64,000 nt of DNA from Bradyrhizobium nivariense. Its GTDB lineage: Bacteria; Pseudomonadota; Alphaproteobacteria; Rhizobiales; Xanthobacteraceae. Positions 26,721-35,100 of the stretch are shown here, one piece after another. The translations under genes were made by a program, and so were the position numbers. The stretch's first letter is position 1, and every line of letters starts with the position of its first letter. Where the stretch lies: contig NZ_JARVWW010000002.1 in assembly GCF_029846715.1 (NCBI RefSeq), positions 248,001-312,000 on the forward strand, in the 5' to 3' direction. The notes beneath the pieces are model-generated. The model was not told where the DNA came from and made no database searches. It worked only from the letters and a program-made list of their open reading frames with translations.

Positions 26721-27136
26721 AGCTGACCGATATCGCGCGTCTGGCGCAAATCCTCGAACGGTCCGGCGTCGACGCGATCGAAATCGAGGAGCCCGGCCAG
26801 TCCTTGAAGCTCGTCGTCGACACGGGCCCGCGAATGGCTGCGTCACCGACGCTTGTCGCCCCCGCTGCTGACCATTCCGTCATCGCCAAAGCCGATGTCG
26901 CAGGGCATTTCCTCGCGGCCCATCCCTGGCGGGACAAGCCGTTCGTCGCACCAGGCCAGCACATCCAAGCCGGTGCGATCGTCGGCCTCGCCAAGATCGG
27001 CCTGCTGTATGCGCCCATTGTGGCACCGGCCGCCGGGACCGTCGATGCCGTGATCGCGGAGCCTGGCGCAACGGTCGGCTACGGCACACCGATTGTGCGC
27101 ATCCGCCCGCTCTCCGAGAGCAGCCCGATCAATTGA
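26711..27136 (+). CDS. Biotinyl-domain carrier-like protein lacking the biotinyl lysine
   Basis: 141 residues from the ATG at 26711, overlapping pxpC by ten bases. The N-terminus (ELTDIARLAQILERSGVDAI) repeats the AccB-type pattern. The C-terminal biotinyl-like fold reads HIQAGAIVGLAKIGLLYAPI followed by VAPAAGTVDAVIAEPGATV. Aligned back from the GTV turn, the E-A-M-K position holds K-I-G-L, so the modified Lys is replaced by Leu. It cannot be biotinylated in the usual place and is likely a structural or regulatory subunit. The last eight bases overlap the convergent pxpA gene. Confidence 0.8.
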   Translation: MPIELTDIARLAQILERSGVDAIEIEEPGQSLKLVVDTGPRMAASPTLVAPAADHSVIAKADVAGHFLAAHPWRDKPFVAPGQHIQAGAIVGLAKIGLLYAPIVAPAAGTVDAVIAEPGATVGYGTPIVRIRPLSESSPIN

Positions 27137-27896
27137 GCAGGACAGTTGCGGGCGTGACTTCGCCGCCGCCCTGCTCGATCACACGGCGCACCGTGCCGGC
27201 AAGGTTGACCGATCCGGGCGTGTCGCTATGGATTAGGATCGAGCGCGCCTCGACCTTGATCGACTTGCCCTCGATCGTCTGCACGGTGCCACTATCAAGG
27301 AAGCGCTTGACTCGTTCTGCCACGGCTTCGGTCGAGGTGATGACGGAGTTAGGAAGCTTGCGGGACACCAGATGGCCATTCTCGTCATAGGCGCGGTCAG
27401 CGAGGAACAGAGTGAGGAGGCGCAGGCCGACCTTGCGCGCGGCGCGCACGATCTCGGCGTCCGGCTGCGAGAACACGATGAAATCGCGATTGATGGTCGC
27501 AATCGCACGGGCGACGATATCGGCCATATCAGGGTCGGCATTGACCATGTTGCCCATCGCTGCGTGGAAGCTGACATGGGTCACGCGGTGGCCGGCATTG
27601 GCTGCGATCGCCTGCAAGGCGCCGATCTGATAGACCATGTGCTTCTCGAGCTCAGCGGCATCCATCTGGATGACGCGGCGGCCAAACCCGAGCAGATCGG
27701 GCAGGCCCGGATGGGCACCGACCTCGACCCCCTTTTGCTTCGCCAGGCGCACCATGCGATCCATGATGATGGGATCGCCGGCGTGGAAGCCGCACGCCAC
27801 GTTCGCGGACGAGATGATGCCCATCAGCGCCTCGTCGTCGCAGATGCGATAATTGCCGAAGCCTTCACCCATATCCGAATTGATGCCGATTTTCAT
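27129..27896 (-). CDS. pxpA: PxpA / LamB-YcsF family protein, divergent active site
   Basis: 255 residues, the family's normal length. Conserved features are INSDMGEGFGNY, NVACGFHAGDP and VGAHPGLPDLLGFGRR. Two spots differ from E. coli PxpA: the K-P-H-G-x-L-Y motif reads VSFHAAMGNM, keeping only the His, and the C-terminal H-G-D reads HSDTPG. PxpA with PxpB and PxpC cleaves 5-oxoproline using ATP. The changed pocket suggests another cyclic amide or amino acid. It ends the leftward pxpB-pxpC-pxpA operon. Confidence 0.88.
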   Translation of the reverse strand: MKIGINSDMGEGFGNYRICDDEALMGIISSANVACGFHAGDPIIMDRMVRLAKQKGVEVGAHPGLPDLLGFGRRVIQMDAAELEKHMVYQIGALQAIAANAGHRVTHVSFHAAMGNMVNADPDMADIVARAIATINRDFIVFSQPDAEIVRAARKVGLRLLTLFLADRAYDENGHLVSRKLPNSVITSTEAVAERVKRFLDSGTVQTIEGKSIKVEARSILIHSDTPGSVNLAGTVRRVIEQGGGEVTPATVLLN

Positions 27897-27931
27897 GCTC
27901 GTACCCTGCTCTTGTTATTGTTGACGTCCAC

Positions 27932-28909
27932 TCAAAGCGCTCGATAGAGATCCGCGGTTGCTCGCAGCTTCGCGAGGTAGTCATTGACAGGAGCCATGGC
28001 CGCGACCGCGTCCTGGTAGCTCACCTCGCTGAAGGCGATGAACGATCCCGGCGCCGCCTGGCCGAGACGCCAGAGGTCGGCCTGAATCACGGCGGCCATC
28101 TTCGGATAGCCGCCCGCCGTATTGGCGTCGCTCATCTGGATGATCGGCTCGCCGGCCGGCGGCACCTGCACGACGCCAGCCACCACACCATGCGAGCGCA
28201 TCTCGACCGGTGCGTCCAATGCCAGCTTGCCGCCAGTGAGACGGTAGCCGCCCCGGTCGCTCCGGGCGCTGATCTTCCAGGTCGTGGACCAGAATGCGGC
28301 CTGCATCGCTTCCGAAAACAGGTCATATTCGCCGGCCCGCATGACGCGCACCGGCAGCACGCGCTCCTTCGATGGACCACGGCTATTGATCGACAGATCG
28401 GGCGGCTCGACGCCAAAATCGAAGCGGCCGTCGCTTTTACACAGCGAACTCCCGATCGGCACGACGTCGCCGGCCTGCAAGGTACGCCCCTCGAGCCCAC
28501 CGAACCCGGCACGGAGATGCGTGCTGCGCGAGCCCAGCACACGCGGAACATCGATGCCGCCGCCGAACGTGGCGTAGACCCGCGCGCCACGCCGCGGCGC
28601 GGTGACCGCGAGAATGTCGCCCGCCTTCGCCCGCGTGCACCACCACGGCCGGACGGTTGATCCCGCCAGCGTGGATTCGTGATCGGCGCCGGTGAGCGCA
28701 AATGCGGTGTCGGCCGAAAAGCGCAGGCGGAACGGAAAGGTCTGGATCTCGATGCCGGCCGCACCGTCAACATTGCCGAGCAGCGCATTGCCGGCCGCGA
28801 GCGCGACGGGATCCATGGCGCCGGAGGCGCTCACGCCGAAACGGCGCGCGCCGTGGCGCCCAAGATCCTGGATCGTGTTGAAGGCAGAGCTGGTCAGTAT
28901 CTCGATCAC
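27932..28909 (-). CDS. pxpC: PxpC / AHS2-domain protein, second copy
   Basis: 325 residues from a GTG that overlaps the pxpB stop (GTGA). Family motifs are IQDLGRHGARRFGVSASGAM, AGIEIQTFPFRLRF, FALTGADHESTL, FGGGIDVPRVLGSRSTHLR and VVQVPPAGEPIIQMSDANTA followed by GGYPKMAAVIQADLW. It has the same length as the rightward copy at 25743-26720 but is clearly diverged, so they are paralogues rather than a recent duplication. The order pxpB-pxpC-pxpA is that of a full 5-oxoprolinase set. Confidence 0.9.
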   Translation of the reverse strand: MIEILTSSAFNTIQDLGRHGARRFGVSASGAMDPVALAAGNALLGNVDGAAGIEIQTFPFRLRFSADTAFALTGADHESTLAGSTVRPWWCTRAKAGDILAVTAPRRGARVYATFGGGIDVPRVLGSRSTHLRAGFGGLEGRTLQAGDVVPIGSSLCKSDGRFDFGVEPPDLSINSRGPSKERVLPVRVMRAGEYDLFSEAMQAAFWSTTWKISARSDRGGYRLTGGKLALDAPVEMRSHGVVAGVVQVPPAGEPIIQMSDANTAGGYPKMAAVIQADLWRLGQAAPGSFIAFSEVSYQDAVAAMAPVNDYLAKLRATADLYRAL

Positions 28910-29601
28910 AGCTCGATCCGATCGATCCTGAATCTGACACGGTCGCCCGGAAGCATGAGCGAAGGCTGTTCAGACCGTGGGTCGAACATCGCGACCGAGG
29001 CCCATCCGATCGCGTTCCATCCATTCGGACTTGTCAGCACCGCGACGCCGGTCTGCATCCCGCCGATGGTCACCGAGCCTGCGCGCATGTTGATCGACGG
29101 CACCGATTTGCGCGGCATGTGGATGCGCGGATCAAGGCCATGGAGGTAGCCGAACCCCGGCGAGCTCGCGACGGCGCAGACGGTGTAGTCGCCTTCGCTG
29201 TGGATCCTGATGACGTCGCGCTCGGACAGTCCGGCACGGCTTGCGACCGCCGGCAAATCGAAGCCGAGCTCCCCGCCATAGACCACGGGAATTTCGATCA
29301 CCTTGCCGTCGGCCTTGCGGCTGCGCACACGATGCCATAGTTCGACGATCGAAGCGCTGAGCATGCCGATATCCGCAGGCGGCTGCTCGAACAGGAGCAT
29401 CACGTTGGTGACGCCAATGACGGCCTCCTGGACGTTGGGCCAGGTGGAAACCGCATCCGCAAGGGCCCAGATTCGCCCCTGCTGAACCAGGTCAAAGTCA
29501 CCCGGCGCCTCGACCAGCATCGCGAGCGTGCCGATCAGGCTGATCTTCGGGCTTTTCTCGATCGCGCCGACAAAGGGAGCGCTGGACTGATTAATCGACA
29601 A
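28906..29601 (-). CDS. pxpB: PxpB / AHS1-domain protein, second copy
   Basis: 231 residues. The start is a TTG at 29601 with GAGG six bases upstream; no in-frame ATG is available. Core features are KISLIGTLAMLVEAPGDFD, VASRAGLSERDVIRIHSEGD and SSPGFGYLHGLDPRIHMPRK with AGSVTIGGMQTGVA. It heads the leftward pxpB-pxpC-pxpA operon, with an inverted repeat about 72 bp upstream. It differs from the rightward copy at 25084-25746 throughout. Confidence 0.88.
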   Translation of the reverse strand: MSINQSSAPFVGAIEKSPKISLIGTLAMLVEAPGDFDLVQQGRIWALADAVSTWPNVQEAVIGVTNVMLLFEQPPADIGMLSASIVELWHRVRSRKADGKVIEIPVVYGGELGFDLPAVASRAGLSERDVIRIHSEGDYTVCAVASSPGFGYLHGLDPRIHMPRKSVPSINMRAGSVTIGGMQTGVAVLTSPNGWNAIGWASVAMFDPRSEQPSLMLPGDRVRFRIDRIEL

Positions 29602-29672
29602 AAGGGCCTCGCTGGTGCAACGCCCGCGGCGCTGCCACCGTCAAGTCTAGCCAGGCAGCCGAAGCCGATCCA

Positions 29673-29687
29673 AGACGATGTTCGTCT
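29673..29687. promoter_or_regulatory. Inverted repeat upstream of pxpB (AGACGA-TGT-TCGTCT)
   Basis: Perfect 6-bp arms around three bases, in the 138-bp gap between the pxpB start at 29601 and the stop of the PotA-type ATPase gene at 29740. Position and symmetry fit a regulator site or a short RNA hairpin for the pxpBCA operon. No T-run follows on either strand, so it is not a clear terminator. Confidence 0.35.
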
Positions 29688-29739
29688 GCGGGTATAAGGG
29701 ATGTCGATTGCCCGCGAGGCGCCGCACTCGTCCCGAGCT

Positions 29740-30834
29740 TCAGTGACGGGCAATGACGTGATTGCTGGGCGACTCCCACCGCGCGACAACCTCCTCGCCC
29801 ACGGCGTATCGAAGCCCCGCTTGCTGCGATTGATTCTGCTCGAATACGATGATCTGCCCACCGCTCGGCGTCTTGAGGTAGTAGTGACTGACAAATCCGC
29901 GATAGATCGCCTGGTCGACACGCGCCATCACGCTATTGGCACGTTGCTCCGTCGGACTCTGGCCAACGCGCTCGACGAGGATCGCTTCGGGCCTGATCGA
30001 GACCATCACGTCGCTGACGGATTGCGGTATCTGATCGACCTGAAGGCTCAATTCGGGCGATACACGAATGACCGCTCCGTTCCCGTTTCGCTGCTCGATG
30101 GGGCCCTCAAACAGATTTGACGCGCCGATGAACTGCGCGACGAATTTCGAGGTCGGGCGCTGGTAGATTTCTGTCGCCGAGCCGACCTGCTCGAGCTTGC
30201 CGTCACGCATCACCACGATCTTGTCCGCCATGGTGAGAGCTTCATCCTGGTCGTGGGTCACCATGATGGTGGTCAGGCCGAGCCTGCGCTGAAGCGCGCG
30301 CAGCTCGACCTGCATGCTCTCGCGAAGCCCCTTGTCCAGCGCCCCGAGCGGCTCGTCGAGTAGCAGCATGGCCGGCTCGATCACCAGGGCGCGCCCCAGC
30401 GCGACGCGCTGTTGCTGGCCGCCGGAGAGCTGCGCCGGATAACGCTTCCCGAAGCTGGAGAGTTGGACGAGACTGAGCGCTTCGCCCACCTTCCTTGCAG
30501 CATCGGCCTTGGATATCCCGCGCATCTCGAGGCCGAATGCGATGTTCTCCTCAACGGTCATATGAGGAAACAGCGCGTAGTTCTGGAACAACATCCCGAC
30601 ATTGCGGCGATGCACCGGAACGTCGGTCATCCTCTTGTCGTTGACGAACACGTCGCCGGATGTCGGGCGGATCAGCCCGGCGATCATGCGCAAGCACGTT
30701 GTCTTGCCGCATCCGCTCGGACCGAGCAGCGCCACCATGTGGCCCGGTTCGATCGTGAGCGAGACGTCGTTGACCGCAATGGTGCGGTTATATTCCTTAC
30801 TGAGGCGGTCAAGCCTGACTTCGGAAGACCTCAT
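29740..30834 (-). CDS. PotA-type ABC transporter ATPase (spermidine/putrescine/iron family)
   Basis: 364 residues. Walker A is GPSGCGKTT (about 35-43), Q-loop MLFQNYALFPHMTVEEN, signature [15 protein letters not shown] (about 137), Walker B MLLLDEPLGALD and switch MVTHDQDEALTMADKI. A TOBE domain fills the last 120 residues (VMVSIRPEAILVERV). It energises the importer encoded just upstream on the same strand. The gene is the last of the operon 33674-29740. Confidence 0.93.
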   Translation of the reverse strand: MRSSEVRLDRLSKEYNRTIAVNDVSLTIEPGHMVALLGPSGCGKTTCLRMIAGLIRPTSGDVFVNDKRMTDVPVHRRNVGMLFQNYALFPHMTVEENIAFGLEMRGISKADAARKVGEALSLVQLSSFGKRYPAQLSGGQQQRVALGRALVIEPAMLLLDEPLGALDKGLRESMQVELRALQRRLGLTTIMVTHDQDEALTMADKIVVMRDGKLEQVGSATEIYQRPTSKFVAQFIGASNLFEGPIEQRNGNGAVIRVSPELSLQVDQIPQSVSDVMVSIRPEAILVERVGQSPTEQRANSVMARVDQAIYRGFVSHYYLKTPSGGQIIVFEQNQSQQAGLRYAVGEEVVARWESPSNHVIARH

Positions 30835-30845
30835 GGCAACCTGCC

Positions 30846-31910
30846 TTAGCTCGTGAACACCTGATTATAGCGCTCCAGCCACGGACCGCGGCGCGGAACG
30901 ATGAACTTCCAGTCCGGCGTGAACAGCCCGAGATCGGTTGCCTTGGTGTCGGGATAGGCCAGGAACTTGGCCGTCTCCGGCTTGAAGTCGATCCCGCCCA
31001 CCGAGGGCGCGCTGAGCGTCTGCTCGGACAGCATCTTGGCGACCGAGGGCTCCAGAATGCGGTTGATCAGCGCACAAGCAAGCTCCGGTTCAGGCGCATT
31101 CTTGACCAGCGTCATGCTGTTGATGCCGGTGAACGCGCCTTCCTTGGGGAACGTCATGTCGAGCGGCATGCCCTTGGCCGTGTGCGGATAGATCGCCTTC
31201 GAATATTCGATGCCGCCGATCGTCGCCTGACCCTGGGCCACCTGGAGCACCTGCGCCTCGCTGTCGTAGATCGTCAGGACGTTGGGCTTGAGGGTTGCGA
31301 GCTTGTCCCAGCCGCTATCGACAAGGTATTGCGCTTCCTTCAGCGGCTTGCCCGTCGTGAGCGCCGTCGCCACGATGAGCATCAGCACGCTCTGCGTGTT
31401 CTTGGGCGTATTCAGCAGGATCTGCTTGCGATACTTGGCGTCGAAGATCTGCTCGTAGCTCTCGAGCGGCTTTGTCACCTGCGGATTGATGAACATGGCC
31501 GCACTGGAGATCGAGAAGCCGACGCCATAATCCTCCTCGAACAGATAGCGCGGATAGACCTTCGCAAGATTCGGGATCTTGCTCGTGTCGAGCTTGTCGA
31601 TCAGCCCTTCCTGCTTGGCCTGGGGGATGCCGACATCGTCCATCATCATCATGCTGAAGCGCGGCGTATCGCGGGTGGCACGGAGGGCGGCGATGTTCGA
31701 CAGCGTCGCGCCTTCGATCGTGAAGACGCGGCACTTGAACTCGGCCTCGAACTTGGGAATGACCTCTTTCTGGATGAGCTTGCCGAGCGCGGAATTGTAG
31801 ACGCCGACATGCAGCTGCTTGACGTCCTGCGCCGACGCCCGACTGATGATCGTCGGGAAGGCAATCGCAGATGCACCGGCTTGAATGAGAGTCCTACGTG
31901 TCAGCTTCAT
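30846..31910 (-). CDS. PotD-type periplasmic binding protein
   Basis: About 354 residues. The ATG at 31910 is chosen over an in-frame ATG at 31925 because it begins a compact export signal (MKLTRRTLIQAG) and has GGA upstream. The RR pair suggests Tat export. The mature part carries QLHVGVYNSALGKLIQKEVI, then PKFEAEFKCRVF, DDVGIPQAKQEGLIDKLD and SISSAAMFINPQ. This is the family that binds polyamines, ferric iron or small amines. Linkage to pxp and aminotransferase genes favours a nitrogen-containing ligand, as inference. Confidence 0.9.
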   Translation of the reverse strand: MKLTRRTLIQAGASAIAFPTIISRASAQDVKQLHVGVYNSALGKLIQKEVIPKFEAEFKCRVFTIEGATLSNIAALRATRDTPRFSMMMMDDVGIPQAKQEGLIDKLDTSKIPNLAKVYPRYLFEEDYGVGFSISSAAMFINPQVTKPLESYEQIFDAKYRKQILLNTPKNTQSVLMLIVATALTTGKPLKEAQYLVDSGWDKLATLKPNVLTIYDSEAQVLQVAQGQATIGGIEYSKAIYPHTAKGMPLDMTFPKEGAFTGINSMTLVKNAPEPELACALINRILEPSVAKMLSEQTLSAPSVGGIDFKPETAKFLAYPDTKATDLGLFTPDWKFIVPRRGPWLERYNQVFTS

Positions 31911-31938
31911 GAGTCCAATCTCCATCTACCAATGCACA

Positions 31939-32742
31939 TCAAGCGGCCAGCGCGCGGCGAAGGCCGACCAGTTTCTCCAGCAGCAGCACGCCGACCATCG
32001 CCATGAGGATGATGATCGTCGACATCGCCGGCACGGAAGGATCAAAGACGTTGACCAGTTGCCGCATCAGGACGAGCGGCACGGGTGAGTATTCCGAGTT
32101 CGCCAGCCACATCGTGACCGGGTAGTTGTCAAAGGACACCATGAAGGCGAACAGTCCGCCGGCGGCGACGCCCGAGGCGATCTGCGGCAACGTCACGCGC
32201 CAGAAGGTCCTCAGCCGGTTTGCGCCGAGAGTGCGCGCGGCATCCTCCAGATTCTCATCCACGAGCTGGAGGCTGGTGACGACGGTGCGGATGACATAGG
32301 GCGACGTCACGACTACGTGCCCGATCAGGAGGTTGAGCCGCGCATCCTGCGAGCCGAGCTTGGTCAGGACCTGAAGCAGCGCCAGGCCCGTGACCAGCGC
32401 CGGGAAAATCAGCGGCGACAGCAAGAACCCCTTGATCGCCGCCAGTCCAAAGAACTTGCCACGGACCAGCGCAAAGGCCGCGGGCACGCCGAACAGGAGC
32501 GAGCCCGCCGTCGTGCCGAGCGCGAGCAGAATGCTCAGCCTCATCGCCTCCAGGAAGTCTCTGTCCTGGAGAACCTTGGCATACCATTTCAGCGTGAAGC
32601 CCTGCGGCGGGAACGTCACGAAATAGGAATCGGAAACCGACACCGCCATGACGAGGAGCAGCGGCGCCAGGATGAACAGCATCATGCCGGCGGTGATGGT
32701 GTAGAGGATGAAGGCGCCGAAGCCGGAAAACCGCTCGTCCAT
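31939..32742 (-). CDS. PotC-type ABC transporter permease
   Basis: 267 residues. The ATG at 32742 shares one base with the upstream permease's TGA and has AGGAGG eight bases before it. Hydrophobic segments start at residue 8 (FGAFILYTITAGMMLFILAP). The EAA loop is ENLEDAARTLGANRLRTFWR followed by VTLPQIASGV (about 175-205). An upstream extension in this frame runs through the other permease gene and is rejected. It pairs with the PotB-type permease. Confidence 0.92.
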   Translation of the reverse strand: MDERFSGFGAFILYTITAGMMLFILAPLLLVMAVSVSDSYFVTFPPQGFTLKWYAKVLQDRDFLEAMRLSILLALGTTAGSLLFGVPAAFALVRGKFFGLAAIKGFLLSPLIFPALVTGLALLQVLTKLGSQDARLNLLIGHVVVTSPYVIRTVVTSLQLVDENLEDAARTLGANRLRTFWRVTLPQIASGVAAGGLFAFMVSFDNYPVTMWLANSEYSPVPLVLMRQLVNVFDPSVPAMSTIIILMAMVGVLLLEKLVGLRRALAA

Positions 32743-33674
32743 CAGTCGGGCCTCCTGAGACGCCGTCCTTCCAGAAGCCACATCGAGACGCCGTTCACTG
32801 CGAGGACCAGGCCGACGAGAACGGCGGCAATCGCGGCGCCGAACGGCCAGTCGTAGACGACGAAGATCTGCTGCTCGATCAGATTGCCGAGCATGATCGC
32901 CGAAGCGCCGCCCAGGATCGCGGGAATGACGAAGGAGCCGGCGGTAAGCGAGAATACCAGGGTAAATCCCGCCACGAAGCCGGGCATGCTCAACGGCAGC
33001 GTCACGCGGATGAACACCTTCCACCATGGCGCGCCTAACATCCGGGCTGCATCTTCGAGGTTGGGATCGATCTTGCTGAGCGCCGAGGCCAGCGGCAGAA
33101 CCATCATTGGGAAGAACACGTGCAGCGACCCGATGACAACGGCTACCTCGGTGTAGAGGACCGATATCGGGGCATCGACGATATGCAGCGTCATCAGGAT
33201 CCAGTTCAGCATTCCCTTCGGACCGTTCTGGAGCACGAGCTGCCAGCCGTACCCACGAACGACCACGCTGACGATGAGGGGCGCGATGACGATCAAGGTG
33301 ATGATGCGCGTGACCATCGGACGGCTCTTGACCATCACCAGCGCAACCGGATAGGCGAGCACCGTCGCGAGCGCGGAGGTGATGATGCTGATCCGTAGCG
33401 TCGTCCAGAGCACGCGTGCGTAGAGCTCGACGTTGATCAGACGGGCGTAGTGCGCCAGAGTGAACGGACGGCCGATGATGCCGCGGCCGTCCTGTGTCTG
33501 GATGCTCGAAAGCAGCAGCCCCAGCGCCGGATAGAAGAAGAAGTACGTCAGGAATGCCAGCATCGGGACGGCGAGAAGCCCGACCGGGAGGGCCAGACGC
33601 CACGGCGACGCCCGCCGGGTTGCCGGTGGAGCTTGAATACTTAAAACCGCCACCGCATCGTCGCTGGTGGTCAT
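32742..33674 (-). CDS. PotB-type ABC transporter permease, first gene of importer operon
   Basis: 310 residues from the ATG at 33674; an in-frame TTG at 33704 is less likely. A soluble N-terminus of about 25 residues precedes the first membrane helix (LALPVGLLAVPMLAFLTYFF). The EAA loop is PNLEDAARMLGAPWWKVFIR followed by VTLPLSMPGFVAGF. Order in the operon is permease, permease, binding protein, ATPase. The 223 bp upstream (33675-33897) must hold its promoter; only a weak CTTTG-CA-CAAAG repeat at 33717-33728 stands out. Confidence 0.92.
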   Translation of the reverse strand: MTTSDDAVAVLSIQAPPATRRASPWRLALPVGLLAVPMLAFLTYFFFYPALGLLLSSIQTQDGRGIIGRPFTLAHYARLINVELYARVLWTTLRISIITSALATVLAYPVALVMVKSRPMVTRIITLIVIAPLIVSVVVRGYGWQLVLQNGPKGMLNWILMTLHIVDAPISVLYTEVAVVIGSLHVFFPMMVLPLASALSKIDPNLEDAARMLGAPWWKVFIRVTLPLSMPGFVAGFTLVFSLTAGSFVIPAILGGASAIMLGNLIEQQIFVVYDWPFGAAIAAVLVGLVLAVNGVSMWLLEGRRLRRPD

Positions 33675-33897
33675 CGCTGGCCGTCCTCGACTGCGCGATA
33701 CCAAGGCAATACCCCTCTTTGCACAAAGCTTATGCGTCGATATCCTACAGGACCAAGAACATCTTCGTTTAGGGGCATTAAGAAGGATTATGACAGTTGG
33801 TTCGGCATACTGCTCCGATCTTGGTCGACGAATGCCGCTGGTTGCATCTTTCGTTCTCCGCCGAAGGCCAAGCCCCCTGACATATCGGCGCGCCCGG

Positions 33898-35100
33898 TCA
33901 GCGCAGGCTTTCGCAGAAGCTCGCGATGCGCCGGCAGCCTTCCTTGAGTGATTCGGTATCGGTTGCGTAGGAAATGCGGAAGTACGGGCTCATGCCGTAG
34001 GCGCCGCCGGGCACGGCCGCGACATGCTGCTCTTCCAGCAGCGCCGAGATGAAGTCGGCATCGGATTCCAGCCGTCGCCCGCCCTTCGTGGACTTGCCGA
34101 TGCAGCCAGCGATGTTGGGAAACACGTAGAAAGCCCCTTGCGGCTTGTGGCAGGTGATGCCGGGAACTTGATTGAGGAGCTTGACCACCAGATCGCGCCG
34201 GTCGCGATAAATGTCAGCGCGCTCCTTCAGGTAGTCCTGCGGTCCGTCCAGGACCGCGACGGCCGCTGCCTGGCTCACTGTGCAGATTCCGCCGGTCGCC
34301 TGACCGTGGACATTGTTCATCGCGGCGATCAGGTCCTTGGGGCCGCCGCAATAGCCGACCCGCCAGCCCGTCATGGCGTAGGCCTTGGACGCGCCGTTCA
34401 CGGTTACGACGCGATTCTTCAACTGCGGCTCGACCTCCGCGATGGTGCAGAACTCGAAACCGTCATAAGTGAGATGTTCATAGATGTCGTCGGTGAGAAT
34501 CCAGACGTCGGGGTGCTTCAGCATGACGTCGGCGATCGCGCGCATCTCCTCGCGCGTACAGGCAGCGCCAGTCGGATTGTTGGGAAAATTCAGGATCAAC
34601 CACTTCGTCCGGGGCGTGATCGCCGCATCCAGGTCCGCCGGACGAAGCTTGAACTGGTTGTTCTCCGGGCAAGGGACCGTGATGGGCGTCGCCTCCGCCA
34701 GAAGAACGATGTCCGCATAGGTGATCCAGCCCGGTGCCGGAATGACCACCTCGTCGCCCGGATTGCAGGTAGCAAACAGAGCGTTGAAGATGATCTGCTT
34801 GCCGCCATTGGCGATCAGGATCTCGTCGAGAGCGTAGTCGAGATTGTTCTCGCGCTTGAACTTGCGCTGGACAGCGGTCCGCAGCGCGACGGTCCCCGGC
34901 TGCGCCGGATATTTGGTATCGCCGGCAAGGGCCGCCCGATGTGCGGCCTCGATCGCATGCGGCGGCGTCGGAAAATCGGGCTCGCCGGACGACAGGCCCA
35001 CGATCTTGACGCCCGCGTCCCGGAGCTCGCGCGCCTTGTCCGTCATCGCCGCCGAGGCCGATACTTTCACTGTCTTGAGGCGGTTTGCGAGTTCAGGCAT
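33898..35100 (-). CDS. Class I/II PLP-dependent aminotransferase (aspartate aminotransferase type)
   Basis: 400 residues from the ATG at 35100, with GGAG upstream. It has the AAT-Ibeta pattern: VGLSSGEPDFPTPPHAIEAA, KYPAQPGTVALRTAV, NFPNNPTGAACTREE, ILTDDIYEHLTYDG with the PLP Asp/Tyr, and VNGASKAYAMTGWRVGYCGG with the Schiff-base Lys (about residue 238). It moves an amino group between an amino acid and a 2-oxo acid. Its start overlaps the end of the SDR gene, so the two are co-translated and may perform amination or deamination linked to a keto-alcohol step. Confidence 0.92.
   Translation of the reverse strand: MPELANRLKTVKVSASAAMTDKARELRDAGVKIVGLSSGEPDFPTPPHAIEAAHRAALAGDTKYPAQPGTVALRTAVQRKFKRENNLDYALDEILIANGGKQIIFNALFATCNPGDEVVIPAPGWITYADIVLLAEATPITVPCPENNQFKLRPADLDAAITPRTKWLILNFPNNPTGAACTREEMRAIADVMLKHPDVWILTDDIYEHLTYDGFEFCTIAEVEPQLKNRVVTVNGASKAYAMTGWRVGYCGGPKDLIAAMNNVHGQATGGICTVSQAAAVAVLDGPQDYLKERADIYRDRRDLVVKLLNQVPGITCHKPQGAFYVFPNIAGCIGKSTKGGRRLESDADFISALLEEQHVAAVPGGAYGMSPYFRISYATDTESLKEGCRRIASFCESLR

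Noticed and set aside
31939..33726. A 595-codon minus-strand frame suggesting a fused permease
   Set aside because: Its first half is the wrong frame of the PotB-type gene; the real PotC-type gene starts at 32742 with AGGAGG.
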